From: Candidatus Zixiibacteriota bacterium
GTDB taxonomy: Bacteria; Zixibacteria; MSB-5A5; GN15; FEB-12
DNA length: 64,000 nt
NCBI GenBank assembly: GCA_017999435.1
Contig: JAGNLV010000002.1
Coordinates: 1-64,000 of the forward strand
Reading direction: 5' to 3'
In this document: positions 43,745-51,836 of the stretch, in pieces
Layout: each line of letters opens with the position of its first letter
Position numbering within the stretch: position 1 is the first letter of the stretch
The notes under the pieces: generated by a model
What the model was told of the DNA's origin: nothing
The model's database searches: none
What the model saw: the letters and a program-made list of their open reading frames with translations, nothing else
Program-made: the position numbers and the translations under genes

Positions 43745-43775
43745 ACTAACCAGTTGATTTAACTAACCTGTTAGT
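43745..43775. promoter_or_regulatory. Tandem TetR operators upstream of the exporter operon
   Basis: Distal site: perfect inverted repeat ACTAAC-CT-GTTAGT (43762-43775). Proximal site: ACTAAC-CA-GTTGAT (43745-43758), same left arm, imperfect right arm. The two repeat units are 17 bp apart, adjoin the TetR start codon (43743) and lie next to an AT-rich TATATA segment (43777-43783) that may be the -10 region. Confidence 0.75.
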
Positions 43776-43887
43776 CATATATACCACATTTCCTGATAGT
43801 TTGTGCCGGTTTTTTTGCCGGTGCCCTATATTGCATATTAAGAACTTATGCAATAACGACTTGAATCGGCGATCACTGAGATAGCTC

Positions 43888-44247
43888 TCATAGTCGGCGT
43901 TGAGATCGGCGACGGCGAAGCCCCCCGCTCAGGCCGACCAGGACGATCAAGGCGACCAGAGCCATTGACCCGAAGAGGTACTTTGAGCCGGGACGCGAAG
44001 GGTTGTGGGCGGCTGGCGGAATGATCGTCATATAGGTGTAAAGGAGGACGCACAGCGCGACCCAGACGGTAGCGGCGAGCAGTACCCGGCGCGAGTCCCG
44101 GGAAACGACCAGCGCCAGGATAAGGGTGAGCAGGGCCAGGGCGCTGTTGATGAGAAGGGGGATGGGCGACCCGGTGCGGGCGAGGCCGACAGCTCCGCCG
44201 GCGAGCATGGCCAGGGCGAGCAGGATCAGCAGGTAGTGCGGTTTCAT
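43888..44247 (-). CDS. Small membrane protein, TMEM14-like in layout
   Basis: 119 aa, four hydrophobic segments with a short linker motif (GGAVGLARTGSPIPLLINSALALL) reminiscent of the TMEM14/UPF0136 family; resemblance is weak. The ATG at 44247 overlaps the stop of the GDPD gene (TGATG) and is preceded by GAGG, so the two genes are coupled. Inner-membrane location; no function inferred. Confidence 0.55.
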   Translation of the reverse strand: MKPHYLLILLALAMLAGGAVGLARTGSPIPLLINSALALLTLILALVVSRDSRRVLLAATVWVALCVLLYTYMTIIPPAAHNPSRPGSKYLFGSMALVALIVLVGLSGGLRRRRSQRRL

Positions 44248-45071
44248 CACAAATCCTCGCGCGGCGGCTCGCCTCGCGCGCCTTTCTCCCCGAGGCTTCG
44301 CACCGCCGGCCCGATGGTGCCGGGAAGATCGGTGATGAGGATCGCCACACCGCGGCGCGTGAGCCGCTGCGCGGCGGGGAGGGTGTTGACCGTCCAGACG
44401 GCGACAGGCACGCCGAGTTCCTCCATGCGGGCGCTGAAAGCGCGGGTGACGAGGCGGCGGTGGGGGGCGATGAAGTCGGCGCCGACGCGGTCTATTTTCC
44501 GCGCCAGAGCGCTGCGCCGGAGGGCCAGGCGCAACGTGCCGGGCGCCGCCGGGCCGACCAGCAGGCCGAGGGCGGCGCGGGGAGCGGCTTTCCGAAGGGC
44601 CGCGACCACCGGGCCGCGGAACGAGGTGAAAGCGACGTGGCGCAAATCGTAGCGGCGGCGCACCAGCCGGACCACCTCCGCTTCATAACCAGACTCTTTC
44701 AGTTCGAGGTCGAGGGCGGCCCGCCCCGCGCACAGGTCGAGCGTCTCCTCGAGCGTGGGGACATGGTAGGCGCGGCGACGGGCCAGCTCAAGGAGGGCGT
44801 CGTAGTCGAGGCTCGCGATCCGGCGCGATGATCCGAGGGGGCGGGCGTTGTGGTGCACGACCAGGACGCCGTCGCGCGTGCGGCGCACGTCGACCTCGAT
44901 GCCATCGGCCCCCAGGGCGATCGCCGCGGTGAATGCCCGGAGGGTGTTCTCGCGGTGGAGGCGCGAGGCCCCCCGGTGAGCGAAAATCGCCGGGACCGGG
45001 CGTTCGGCAAGTGCGGCAAAGTCGAACACGCCGCGCGGACGCCGAAGCGAATGTCGGTGGTCGGCTATCAT
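44247..45071 (-). CDS. Glycerophosphodiester phosphodiesterase
   Basis: 274 aa, without a signal peptide, so likely cytoplasmic. GDPD-fold catalytic residues are present: FAHRGASRLHRENTLRAF (His/Arg and Glu), GADGIEVDVRRTRDGVLVVHHN (Glu-X-Asp and His), LDLELKE. Hydrolyses glycerophosphodiesters from phospholipid turnover to glycerol-3-phosphate and an alcohol. No good ribosome binding site is seen at the ATG. Confidence 0.88.
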   Translation of the reverse strand: MIADHRHSLRRPRGVFDFAALAERPVPAIFAHRGASRLHRENTLRAFTAAIALGADGIEVDVRRTRDGVLVVHHNARPLGSSRRIASLDYDALLELARRRAYHVPTLEETLDLCAGRAALDLELKESGYEAEVVRLVRRRYDLRHVAFTSFRGPVVAALRKAAPRAALGLLVGPAAPGTLRLALRRSALARKIDRVGADFIAPHRRLVTRAFSARMEELGVPVAVWTVNTLPAAQRLTRRGVAILITDLPGTIGPAVRSLGEKGARGEPPREDL

Positions 45072-45132
45072 GGCTCGCCGTCAATACCGCAGGAGTTTTG
45101 ACCTTTGCGGCGGCCCACCCCGGGCCGCGGTC

Positions 45133-46506
45133 TCACACCACGAGTTTGGCCATCAGGTCCCGGCAGGACAATTTCTCGCAGGCGAAGATGGCGTCGCGGA
45201 CCGCCGTCTGCCGCTCGGGAGCCAGCAGGGCCGCGCTGTTCCCCTTAAACTTCACCTCGAGGTCGTGCATGGTCATCGGTTCCCGCGGATCCCCCTTGGG
45301 GTACTCGAGGTAGGCGGAGTACGACCGGCCGTCCCTGGTCCGCACGACCACGCGCGAGGGCTGTTTGGCCGGGAACATGGCCTCGAACTCGGTCGACGCC
45401 TCGCCCTTGATTTTGTCGATGACCTGCCAGATGCGTTCGTCCTTGAGCTTCTTCTCGCTGAACGACTGGACGGAGATTTCGTGATCGACGAGGGCGGCGG
45501 CGAGGCAGTAGGGGAGGGAGTGGTCGGCCGTCTCGCGCGAGTCGGGACGGTACTTGTGGGGGTCGAAGAGGATGTCGCAGGCGCGGGCGATGGTGGTGAC
45601 TATGACCTCCTCCACCTGGTCGTAGGTGATGTTGTTCTCGGTGACTACTTTGAGCAGGCAGGTCAGGTGGGTGTGGGTGAGCGCTTCGGTGGGAAACGCC
45701 TTCATGCCGCACTCGAGGATTTTGTACTTCTCGCCGAGGTGCCCGAGGAGGCGGTGGAGGTCCCACTCGGGGCCGAACACATCCATGAGTCCCTCTTTGC
45801 CGTCGAACACGGCGGTCGTGCCGGTGTACCCCTTCCCGGCCATGAGGGCGGCGAAGACGCCCGCCTGCACGGCCATCGGGTCGACCGTGTTCTTCATCAT
45901 GGTCAGCTTGCCGGCGGTCGGGCAGCCGATGGTGTGGTTGTGGCAGCCGTTGATGCCGATGGCGTTGGCCATCTGCGCGGCTGTCAGCCCGAGCACTTTG
46001 CCCGCGACGATCGGCGAGACGAATTGGGTGAGGGTGGCATGGTGCCACTTGCGTTCGCGGACGCCGGGGACGGCGAATTCGCAGAGGCGCTGCTCGAACT
46101 CGTAGGCGAGGACGATGGCCACGATGACGTCGCGCATGGGGGCATCGACCAGCTCGCCGACCGACAGCGCGGCGGGGATCAGGTCGGAGGGGTGGGAAGG
46201 GTCCTCCCGCCAGTAGATGTCGTTGAAATCGAGCGCCCGGATCATGAGCGAATTGACGAGGGTGGCGTTGACCGCGGGGAGGCGGTCGCCGAAGCCGATG
46301 ACCGTGGCCTCCGGGCGGCCCCCCATCTCGCGACAGAGGTCGCGGATGATGTTGACGTCCTTGGTATGGTAGCTGCCGTAGGCGCAGCCGACCGAATCGT
46401 AGAGGTAGCGTTTTACTTCATGGACGACGTCTTCGGGGAGGTCGTCATAGCGGAGTTCGACGGCGAACTCGGCCATCTTCTGAGAGATTGATTTCTCGTT
46501 GGTCAT
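45133..46506 (-). CDS. MmgE/PrpD-family dehydratase
   Basis: 457 aa from the ATG at 46506, preceded by GGAGAGAGG; the frame is open to 46593. Family markers: KRYLYDSVGCAYGSY, RALDFNDIYW, VLAYEFEQRLCEF, NGCHNHTIGCPTAGKLTMMKNTVDPMAVQAGVFAAL. Members include 2-methylcitrate and cis-aconitate-type enzymes. With no methylcitrate synthase or lyase nearby the substrate is open. Confidence 0.85.
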   Translation of the reverse strand: MTNEKSISQKMAEFAVELRYDDLPEDVVHEVKRYLYDSVGCAYGSYHTKDVNIIRDLCREMGGRPEATVIGFGDRLPAVNATLVNSLMIRALDFNDIYWREDPSHPSDLIPAALSVGELVDAPMRDVIVAIVLAYEFEQRLCEFAVPGVRERKWHHATLTQFVSPIVAGKVLGLTAAQMANAIGINGCHNHTIGCPTAGKLTMMKNTVDPMAVQAGVFAALMAGKGYTGTTAVFDGKEGLMDVFGPEWDLHRLLGHLGEKYKILECGMKAFPTEALTHTHLTCLLKVVTENNITYDQVEEVIVTTIARACDILFDPHKYRPDSRETADHSLPYCLAAALVDHEISVQSFSEKKLKDERIWQVIDKIKGEASTEFEAMFPAKQPSRVVVRTRDGRSYSAYLEYPKGDPREPMTMHDLEVKFKGNSAALLAPERQTAVRDAIFACEKLSCRDLMAKLVV

Positions 46507-46564
46507 GGTCGGGCCTCTCTCCTCGGTTACCGGTCTGTCGGTCGTTCTCACAGAGTCCGGGTAC

Positions 46565-46593
46565 AGTATAACCGACTGGGGCCGGCGGGACAA
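46565..46593 (-). promoter_or_regulatory. Promoter of the MmgE/PrpD gene
   Basis: On the minus strand: TTGTCC (46593-46588), a 17-nt spacer, TATACT (46570-46565). Predicted leader about 50 nt including the GGAGAGAGG ribosome binding site. Confidence 0.6.
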
Positions 46594-46861
46594 GCGGGAG
46601 GTGCCGGGCGGCAGGAACGGCGTTTGCTGTCAGGCTACGTCAGAAGCGGCGAATCGGGCAAGGCCAGCAGTCTTCCGCCGACCGCCGCCAATGGCGAGAA
46701 GAAACAATGACCAAACCGGGAGCATGCAACCTGCAGCGCATTGCGGAATAGACGGCCGGGCGGGCCGGTCCCGGACCGGGGGCCGGCGGCGCGGGCCGAA
46801 AACTGTGCAGCCGCTGACCACGGCCGACAGGCGGCGCTCCCGACGTAAACAGAGGTCTTCT
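46594..46861. other. Intergenic region before the OmpA-like gene
   Basis: With the MmgE/PrpD leader and promoter the non-coding stretch is about 355 bp (46507-46861). The right part has only GC-rich partial repeats and GAGGT just before the ATG at 46862; no gene or further signal is seen. Confidence 0.5.
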
Positions 46862-47830
46862 ATGAAGAGAGCTTTCCTAACGATGGTCGCGCTTGGGCTC
46901 GTCCTCGGCGCGACAGCCGGGGCGCAGGAAGTCGTCATCCCGGGCTTCCCGGAGGCGGTCGGCGGCAGCATCGGCGAGGAGTTTTTCCAGCCGTACTACG
47001 CCGACCTGCAGGCGCTGGCCGATACGCTGGCGCAGTACCCGCTGATGCTGGCGGTGGTGACGGGCGGGGCGGACGGGCTGGAGTACCGCGAGCACCACGA
47101 CGCGAAGAATCCCGGCCTGGCGATCGGGCGCGCCCATGTCCTGCGCAACCTGCTGGTGGACAAATTCAAGATCGACCCGCACCGGATCATCATCCAGTCG
47201 GTCGACGTCCTCGCGGCCGGCGAGGCGCACCGCTTCGCGAGCGTGCGGGTCGTGCGGGAGCTGTCGGATCTCGGGGGCCGCGTGAGCGCGCTCGAGGAGC
47301 GGCCGCCCGTGGAAAAGCACTTCACCGAGACGGTGAGAGAAGTGCCGGGGGAGGCCCCCGCACTTGACGATTTCCTCGGTCTGCAGTTCGGGGCCGGCGT
47401 CTCCACCTCCCCGTTCGGCGGCCTCCCCATTGTCACCGGGGCGCTGTCATGGAAGAGGACGGTGTACCTCGAAGGGGTGTTCGGGTACACGCTGTGGAAC
47501 AGCGAGTTCCAGTTTGAGGACCAACTGCTCAAAACCAAGCGGCGGCTGGCCGGCGGACAGGTGGTGGTCTTCCCGCTGAAAAATATCCCGGTCGGCGCGG
47601 TGGGCGGCTGGATGCGGTTTGAAGAGATCTCCGAGTACTACTACAAATACGTGCGGCTGTCGGAGGGGCCGATGGTCGGGGTGCGGGCGGTGCCGTTCGA
47701 CCACCTCGCCATCACCGGCGCCTACAACCCCGCCCGCCACCGCATCACCGAGGACCTGAAATCGATGGCGAAGAACGGGCAGTTCATGCTGACCCTCACC
47801 GCCTTTGTCGAAATAGGAGGCGCCCGATGA
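46862..47830 (+). CDS. Outer-membrane protein with OmpA-like N-terminal domain
   Basis: 322 aa. Signal peptide (MKRAFLTMVALGLVLGATAGA). Residues about 45-125 resemble a peptidoglycan-associating OmpA-C domain (MLAVVTGGADGLEYREHHDAKNPGLAIGRAHVLRNLLVDKFKIDPHRIIIQSVD). The rest alternates like a small beta-barrel (FLGLQFGAGVSTSPFGG, MVGVRAVPFDHLAITGAY). Overlaps the next gene by 4 bp, so the two products probably act together. Confidence 0.65.
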   Translation: MKRAFLTMVALGLVLGATAGAQEVVIPGFPEAVGGSIGEEFFQPYYADLQALADTLAQYPLMLAVVTGGADGLEYREHHDAKNPGLAIGRAHVLRNLLVDKFKIDPHRIIIQSVDVLAAGEAHRFASVRVVRELSDLGGRVSALEERPPVEKHFTETVREVPGEAPALDDFLGLQFGAGVSTSPFGGLPIVTGALSWKRTVYLEGVFGYTLWNSEFQFEDQLLKTKRRLAGGQVVVFPLKNIPVGAVGGWMRFEEISEYYYKYVRLSEGPMVGVRAVPFDHLAITGAYNPARHRITEDLKSMAKNGQFMLTLTAFVEIGGAR

Positions 47831-48891
47831 AACGAGTCGTTTTTCTGTCGGCGGTGGCGCTCCTATTCCTGGCCGCCCAGGCGCTCCTGAACTGCTCCAG
47901 CCCGCTGGAAACTCTCGACAACGGGAACCCGCCGCGGCCGGAGCCGGAACCGCCCGACACGATCTTCCTCTGGGACACGATCATCGTGATCGACAGCGCG
48001 GCGGTCGAGACGCTCTTCCGGGTGGACACCCTGCTGGAGTTCGACACCGTGACTCTGATCGACACCGTGCACTGGTATGATACGACCTTCCTCGTCGACA
48101 CGACCACGCTCTACGACACGGTCATTCAGGTCGACACGACCGAGTTCTGGGACACGATCACGCTGGTCGACACGACCATTCAGTACGACACGGTGATCGT
48201 GCTCGACACGATCGCCACGGTGGATACGATTATCCAGGTCGACACGCTCAACAACTACGACACCACCTTCATCGTCGACACCCTCATCGAGGTGGACACG
48301 GTGACCTGGGTCGATACGCTGACCGAGTACGACACCCTCCTGGTGGTCGACACGCTCGTGCAGACGGACACCCTGCTGGCGGTCGACACGGTGATTGTCA
48401 CCGACACGCTCGTCCATGTCGACACGGTCACGACCGTGGACACGCTGGAACTGGTGGACACGCTCGTGGTGGCCGACACGATCATTCAGGTGGACACGGT
48501 GATCCAGACGGACACGGTGATCGTGACTGACACCATCATCCAGACGGACACGCTGACGATTGTCGACACGGTATACGTTGTGGTGCCGGATACGATCCTC
48601 ACGTCGCACTGCGCCAACCTCGGGGCCGGCCAGAAAGAGATTATCTGGCTGCTGAGCAACGAGGCGGGGCCGTACCGGCTGGAGTTCCGCGGGCTGGCCG
48701 AACGCGAACACCCGTCGAACGTGGTGAAGATCACGATCGGGGGCGCGGAGTACCTGTGGGATGTCTGGAACCAGCCGGAGTTTGTCGTGGAGCGGGAACT
48801 GGCCGCCGATGCGACGATTCGGATTGAGCGGATCAAGCCGAATCCCTACGGCCACGGGATCGACATCTGCGTCACCGTGAGACCAAATTAG
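47827..48891 (+). CDS. Lipoprotein with about 36 hexapeptide D-T repeats
   Basis: 354 aa. Signal peptide with a lipobox (LAAQALLNCSSP), a Pro-rich linker, then residues 44-260 are a regular six-residue repeat starting Asp-Thr with alternating hydrophobics and a V/Y/T before the next Asp (for example DTIIQV, DTLLVV, DTVIVT). I count 36 units; 34 begin with DT. The C-terminal 95 aa form a separate domain (CANLGAGQKEIIWLLSNEAGPYRLEF, ending DICVTV) with two cysteines that may pair. Likely a rigid stalk presenting this domain from a membrane anchor, coupled to the OmpA-like gene. No family recognised. Confidence 0.7.
   Translation: MKRVVFLSAVALLFLAAQALLNCSSPLETLDNGNPPRPEPEPPDTIFLWDTIIVIDSAAVETLFRVDTLLEFDTVTLIDTVHWYDTTFLVDTTTLYDTVIQVDTTEFWDTITLVDTTIQYDTVIVLDTIATVDTIIQVDTLNNYDTTFIVDTLIEVDTVTWVDTLTEYDTLLVVDTLVQTDTLLAVDTVIVTDTLVHVDTVTTVDTLELVDTLVVADTIIQVDTVIQTDTVIVTDTIIQTDTLTIVDTVYVVVPDTILTSHCANLGAGQKEIIWLLSNEAGPYRLEFRGLAEREHPSNVVKITIGGAEYLWDVWNQPEFVVERELAADATIRIERIKPNPYGHGIDICVTVRPN
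47956..48606 (+). repeat. Tandem 18-bp coding repeat
   Basis: DNA encoding residues 44-260 of the lipoprotein. The repeat length is 18 bp, anchored by GACACG/GACACC/GATACG codon pairs. Spacing is kept through about 36 units except one 15-bp unit near the start and one 24-bp unit near the end. Confidence 0.85.
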
Positions 48892-48920
48892 CCCACTGTG
48901 AGGTCAGTGCAATGCGAGCG

Positions 48921-48944
48921 GCCGGGCCGAGTGATCGGCCCGGC
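48921..48944 (+). terminator. Terminator after the repeat lipoprotein
   Basis: Perfect 10-bp stem (48921-48930 with 48935-48944), GTGA tetraloop, followed by TTTCGC; 30 bp after the lipoprotein stop. Confidence 0.75.
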
Positions 48945-49212
48945 TTTCGCATGAAGGGAGGCAAGAGAACGCGGAATCCCGCTTAGTCTGTTCCACGGCC
49001 GGGTTCGCAGCGCCCGGCGAAGCAGGACCGGTCGATCAGCCGGTCGGCGCGGCGGCGTTCTCCCCGGTGCCGGATACGGTGCTTTGCGGCGGGCTCTCCC
49101 CCGCGCTCAAAGAATGAGCGGTCGGCAACCTCCGACCAATCACCTATGGAATCCTGGGCATCACGTATTTGACTCCGACAGAAAACCGGGCGGGCCTTTC
49201 GCCAAACGGATG

Positions 49213-49241
49213 TTGTCCGCGGGTGTCAATTTGTCTACATT
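49213..49241 (+). promoter_or_regulatory. Promoter predicting a leaderless epimerase mRNA
   Basis: TTGTCC (49213-49218), a 17-nt spacer, TACATT (49236-49241), then 6 nt and the GTG at 49248. No Shine-Dalgarno is seen. Confidence 0.5.
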
Positions 49242-49247
49242 GGCGGG

Positions 49248-50243
49248 GTGAGCGAGACAAAGGCAACGGTTCTGGTGACGGGGGCCAACGGTTTTGTGGG
49301 CTCGAGGCTGTGTCGCGCCTTGCAGGCGGCCGGTTACCGGGTGATCGCCGGTGTTCGGAAAACGGCCGATGTTTCCCTTCTGAAAGATGTCCCGGTTGAA
49401 TACCGCTTCGGCGATCTCTCGACCGTCGAGGGGCTTCGGCCCATGGTGGCCGGAACGGACTATGTGGTGCACAACGCCGGAGCGGTCAAAGCCAAACGCG
49501 CCGCGACCTATTTCGAGGTGAACGAGGCCGGGGCGCGGCGGGTGTGCGAGGCGGTGATTGCGGAGCAGGCGCCGGTCCGGAAATTGGTCTACATTTCGTC
49601 GCTCGCCGCCGCCGGACCCTCGACCGACGGCCGCCCGGTGACCGAAGCGGACGAGCCGCAGCCGATCACGACCTACGGTCGCTCGAAGCTGGCCGGAGAG
49701 CGCGCCGTCTTGTCGTTCGCCGACCGCTTTCACGTGATATCGCTTCGGCCGGCCGCCGTCTACGGACCGGGGGACCGCGAGCTGCTGACGTTCTTTGCCG
49801 CCGCCCACCGCGGGCTTCGGCCGGTGATCGGAGATCCCAGGCGCAAACTGCAACTGGTGCACGCCGACGATCTCAGCCGGGCGGTGGTGATGGCGCTGAC
49901 GGGGGGAACGCGCGCCGGGGAGGCGTATTTCATCGCCGAAGAGGAGGCTTACGCGATGGGGCGGCTGGTGGATCTGGTGGCGGCGGCGGGCGGGCGCAAG
50001 GGGATCGGCCTGCGCCTGCCGGGCGGGGTTTTTCGCGCGATCGCGGCCGTGTCGGAGGGATTGTTCCGGCTGGCCGGGGCGACGCCGATGTTGACGCGGG
50101 AAAAGTGCCGCGAACTACTGGCCTCGTGGGAAGTCTCGACGGCGAAAGCGCGGGCGGAATTCGGATTTCAGGCCCAGATAGGTTTTGCGGACGGGGCGCG
50201 GGAGACGTTTGCCTGGTATCGCCGGGAAGGATGGCTCACGTGA
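49248..50243 (+). CDS. NAD-dependent epimerase/dehydratase (extended SDR)
   Basis: 331 aa. VLVTGANGFVGSRLCRALQ is the NAD(P) glycine motif; VYISSLAAAG and TYGRSKLAGE supply Ser and Tyr-XXX-Lys. The family acts on nucleotide sugars, dihydroflavonol-like or sterol-like substrates; the C-terminal half gives no certain clue. Possibly co-transcribed with the next two genes. GTG start, predicted leaderless. Confidence 0.8.
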   Translation: MSETKATVLVTGANGFVGSRLCRALQAAGYRVIAGVRKTADVSLLKDVPVEYRFGDLSTVEGLRPMVAGTDYVVHNAGAVKAKRAATYFEVNEAGARRVCEAVIAEQAPVRKLVYISSLAAAGPSTDGRPVTEADEPQPITTYGRSKLAGERAVLSFADRFHVISLRPAAVYGPGDRELLTFFAAAHRGLRPVIGDPRRKLQLVHADDLSRAVVMALTGGTRAGEAYFIAEEEAYAMGRLVDLVAAAGGRKGIGLRLPGGVFRAIAAVSEGLFRLAGATPMLTREKCRELLASWEVSTAKARAEFGFQAQIGFADGARETFAWYRREGWLT

Positions 50244-50659
50244 TCAACATGACGCTGATGGCCTATTGTCTCATTGCGGGCGGGGTGTACCTGCTGGTCG
50301 TGACGCTGGCGCACGAGTGGCTGGGACGGAAGCTGGACATGGCCAAGGGCATTCCGCCGGCCCAGCGCGAGGCCTGGGGGCCGGCGGCGTTCGTGGTCGG
50401 GTATGTCATGGAAGGGTTATTTTTTGTCGCCATCCCGACTCTGGCGTACTCATTTTTCACGGCGGTGCTGCCGCTGGCGGGGATCCGCACGGGGCTCGCC
50501 CTGGCCCTAACCGGGTTCGTGCTCGGCGGAGTCCCCGCGATCATGGGCTTGTCGCTGCGCGTGAGACTCTGGATGCCGCATTTATTGTACTTCCTGCTCG
50601 GCCTGCTGCTCAAACTGGGCGGCTGCCTGGCCATCATCGGCTACCTGTACAGTCTGTGA
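50240..50659 (+). CDS. Small membrane protein, unknown family
   Basis: 139 aa, four membrane helices (LMAYCLIAGGVYLLVVTLAH, AAFVVGYVMEGLFFVAIPTLAY, LALALTGFVLGGVPAIMGLSL, HLLYFLLGLLLKLGGCLAIIGYL). The GTG at 50240 overlaps the epimerase stop (GTGA) and has AAGGA 8 nt upstream; an ATG at 50231 is less well placed. Coupled to the epimerase; function not inferred. Confidence 0.65.
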   Translation: MINMTLMAYCLIAGGVYLLVVTLAHEWLGRKLDMAKGIPPAQREAWGPAAFVVGYVMEGLFFVAIPTLAYSFFTAVLPLAGIRTGLALALTGFVLGGVPAIMGLSLRVRLWMPHLLYFLLGLLLKLGGCLAIIGYLYSL

Positions 50660-50666
50660 GGACGGG

Positions 50667-51836
50667 ATGACGACATCGACAGCGGAACAGTTCCGGGCGG
50701 TTCGCGGCGAGTTCCCCCACACGCGCGAGCTGGTCTATTTCAACTCGGCGTCATACGGGCCGTACTCGACCCGGGTGCAGAGGGCGCTGGCCGAGACGAT
50801 TGCGGCGCGGGTGCGGTCGGCGGAGGACAGCACGGCGAGCATCTTCGCCATGCGGGAGGCGCTCCGCCGGGACTACGGCGCGCTCATCGGCGCCCGACCG
50901 TCCCAGATTGGGATCGGGCTCAACACCACGTTCGGACTGAACGTGGCCGCCTACGGGCTGCCGCTGAAAAAGGGGGACGAGGTGCTGCTGACCGATGTCG
51001 AGTTTCCGGCGCTCGTCTACGCATTCCGTGGGGCGGCCCAGACGCGCGGGATTACCCTGAGGTTCGTGAAGACGCGAGACCGGCGGGTCGATGTGGAGCA
51101 GCTCAGCCGCGCCGTCACCAAGCGGTCGAAAGTGCTCGCTATCTCGTGGGTGCAGTTTTTCGACGGATACCGGAACGACCTCGCCGCGCTCGGAGAGTTC
51201 TGCCGGGACCATGGGCTGTTCTTCGTGGTCGACGGGATCCAGGGAACGGGGATGCAGCCGCTGGATGTGCGGAAGCTGGGGATCGACATCTTCTCGACCG
51301 GGTGCCAGAAGTGGCTGCTCGCGCCGCAGGGGAGCGGGTTTTTCTATATCGCCGATCGCATCCGGGACCGCCTCCAGCCCCCCTCGGCCAGCTGGCTGGG
51401 CGTGGAGTGGCATCAGAAGTTCGGCGACCTGTTCCGGTACGACCGGGAGTTTCTCGCCACGGCCGCGCGGTTCGAGCTGGGCTACTACGTCGAGTTGAAT
51501 CTGGCGGGAATGCGGGAATCGGCGGCGATGTTCCGCGAGTTGGGCACGCGCAACATCCAGCGCCACACCCGCGCCCTGATCGACCGGCTGGCCGATTACA
51601 TCAGGGGACACAAGTTCTACCGGATCACCTCGTCGATGGAGCCGAAACACCGGTCCTCGATTTTCACTTTCACCTGCGACCGGTTCCGGGACCTGCACAA
51701 GGAGCTCTACCGGCGGAAAATCACGTGCGTGCACCGGGAGGGTTCGATCCGGATTTCGGTGCATTTCTTCAACAACGAAGACGACATCGACAAACTGATC
51801 GCGGTGCTGGACCGGTTCGCGGAAAGCGCGCCGTAG
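50667..51836 (+). CDS. Class V aminotransferase (cysteine-desulfurase-like fold)
   Basis: 389 aa, PLP-dependent. YFNSASYGPYS at the N-terminus, FFVVDGIQGTGMQPLDV (cofactor Asp and Gln) and the Schiff-base lysine in FSTGCQKWLLAPQGSGF. No catalytic-cysteine loop of IscS/SufS type is visible, so it is more likely an isopenicillin-epimerase-like or amino-sugar aminotransferase than a cysteine desulfurase. Seven bp after the small membrane protein gene. Confidence 0.8.
   Translation: MTTSTAEQFRAVRGEFPHTRELVYFNSASYGPYSTRVQRALAETIAARVRSAEDSTASIFAMREALRRDYGALIGARPSQIGIGLNTTFGLNVAAYGLPLKKGDEVLLTDVEFPALVYAFRGAAQTRGITLRFVKTRDRRVDVEQLSRAVTKRSKVLAISWVQFFDGYRNDLAALGEFCRDHGLFFVVDGIQGTGMQPLDVRKLGIDIFSTGCQKWLLAPQGSGFFYIADRIRDRLQPPSASWLGVEWHQKFGDLFRYDREFLATAARFELGYYVELNLAGMRESAAMFRELGTRNIQRHTRALIDRLADYIRGHKFYRITSSMEPKHRSSIFTFTCDRFRDLHKELYRRKITCVHREGSIRISVHFFNNEDDIDKLIAVLDRFAESAP

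Larger units (their letters stand above)
48892..49247. other. Intergenic region with terminator and promoter
   Basis: About 356 bp with no gene detected. It holds the terminator at 48921-48944 and the epimerase promoter at 49213-49241; in between I saw no RNA gene or conserved repeat. Confidence 0.5.

Noticed and set aside
43827-43834. TATATTGC as another plus-strand promoter
   Set aside because: No plus-strand gene follows and the -35 spacing is wrong; the downstream genes are all on the minus strand.
48301-48560. CRISPR-like regularly spaced repeats
   Set aside because: The 18-bp periodicity is in phase with codons of one reading frame (Asp-Thr hexapeptides) and has no constant repeat with variable spacers.
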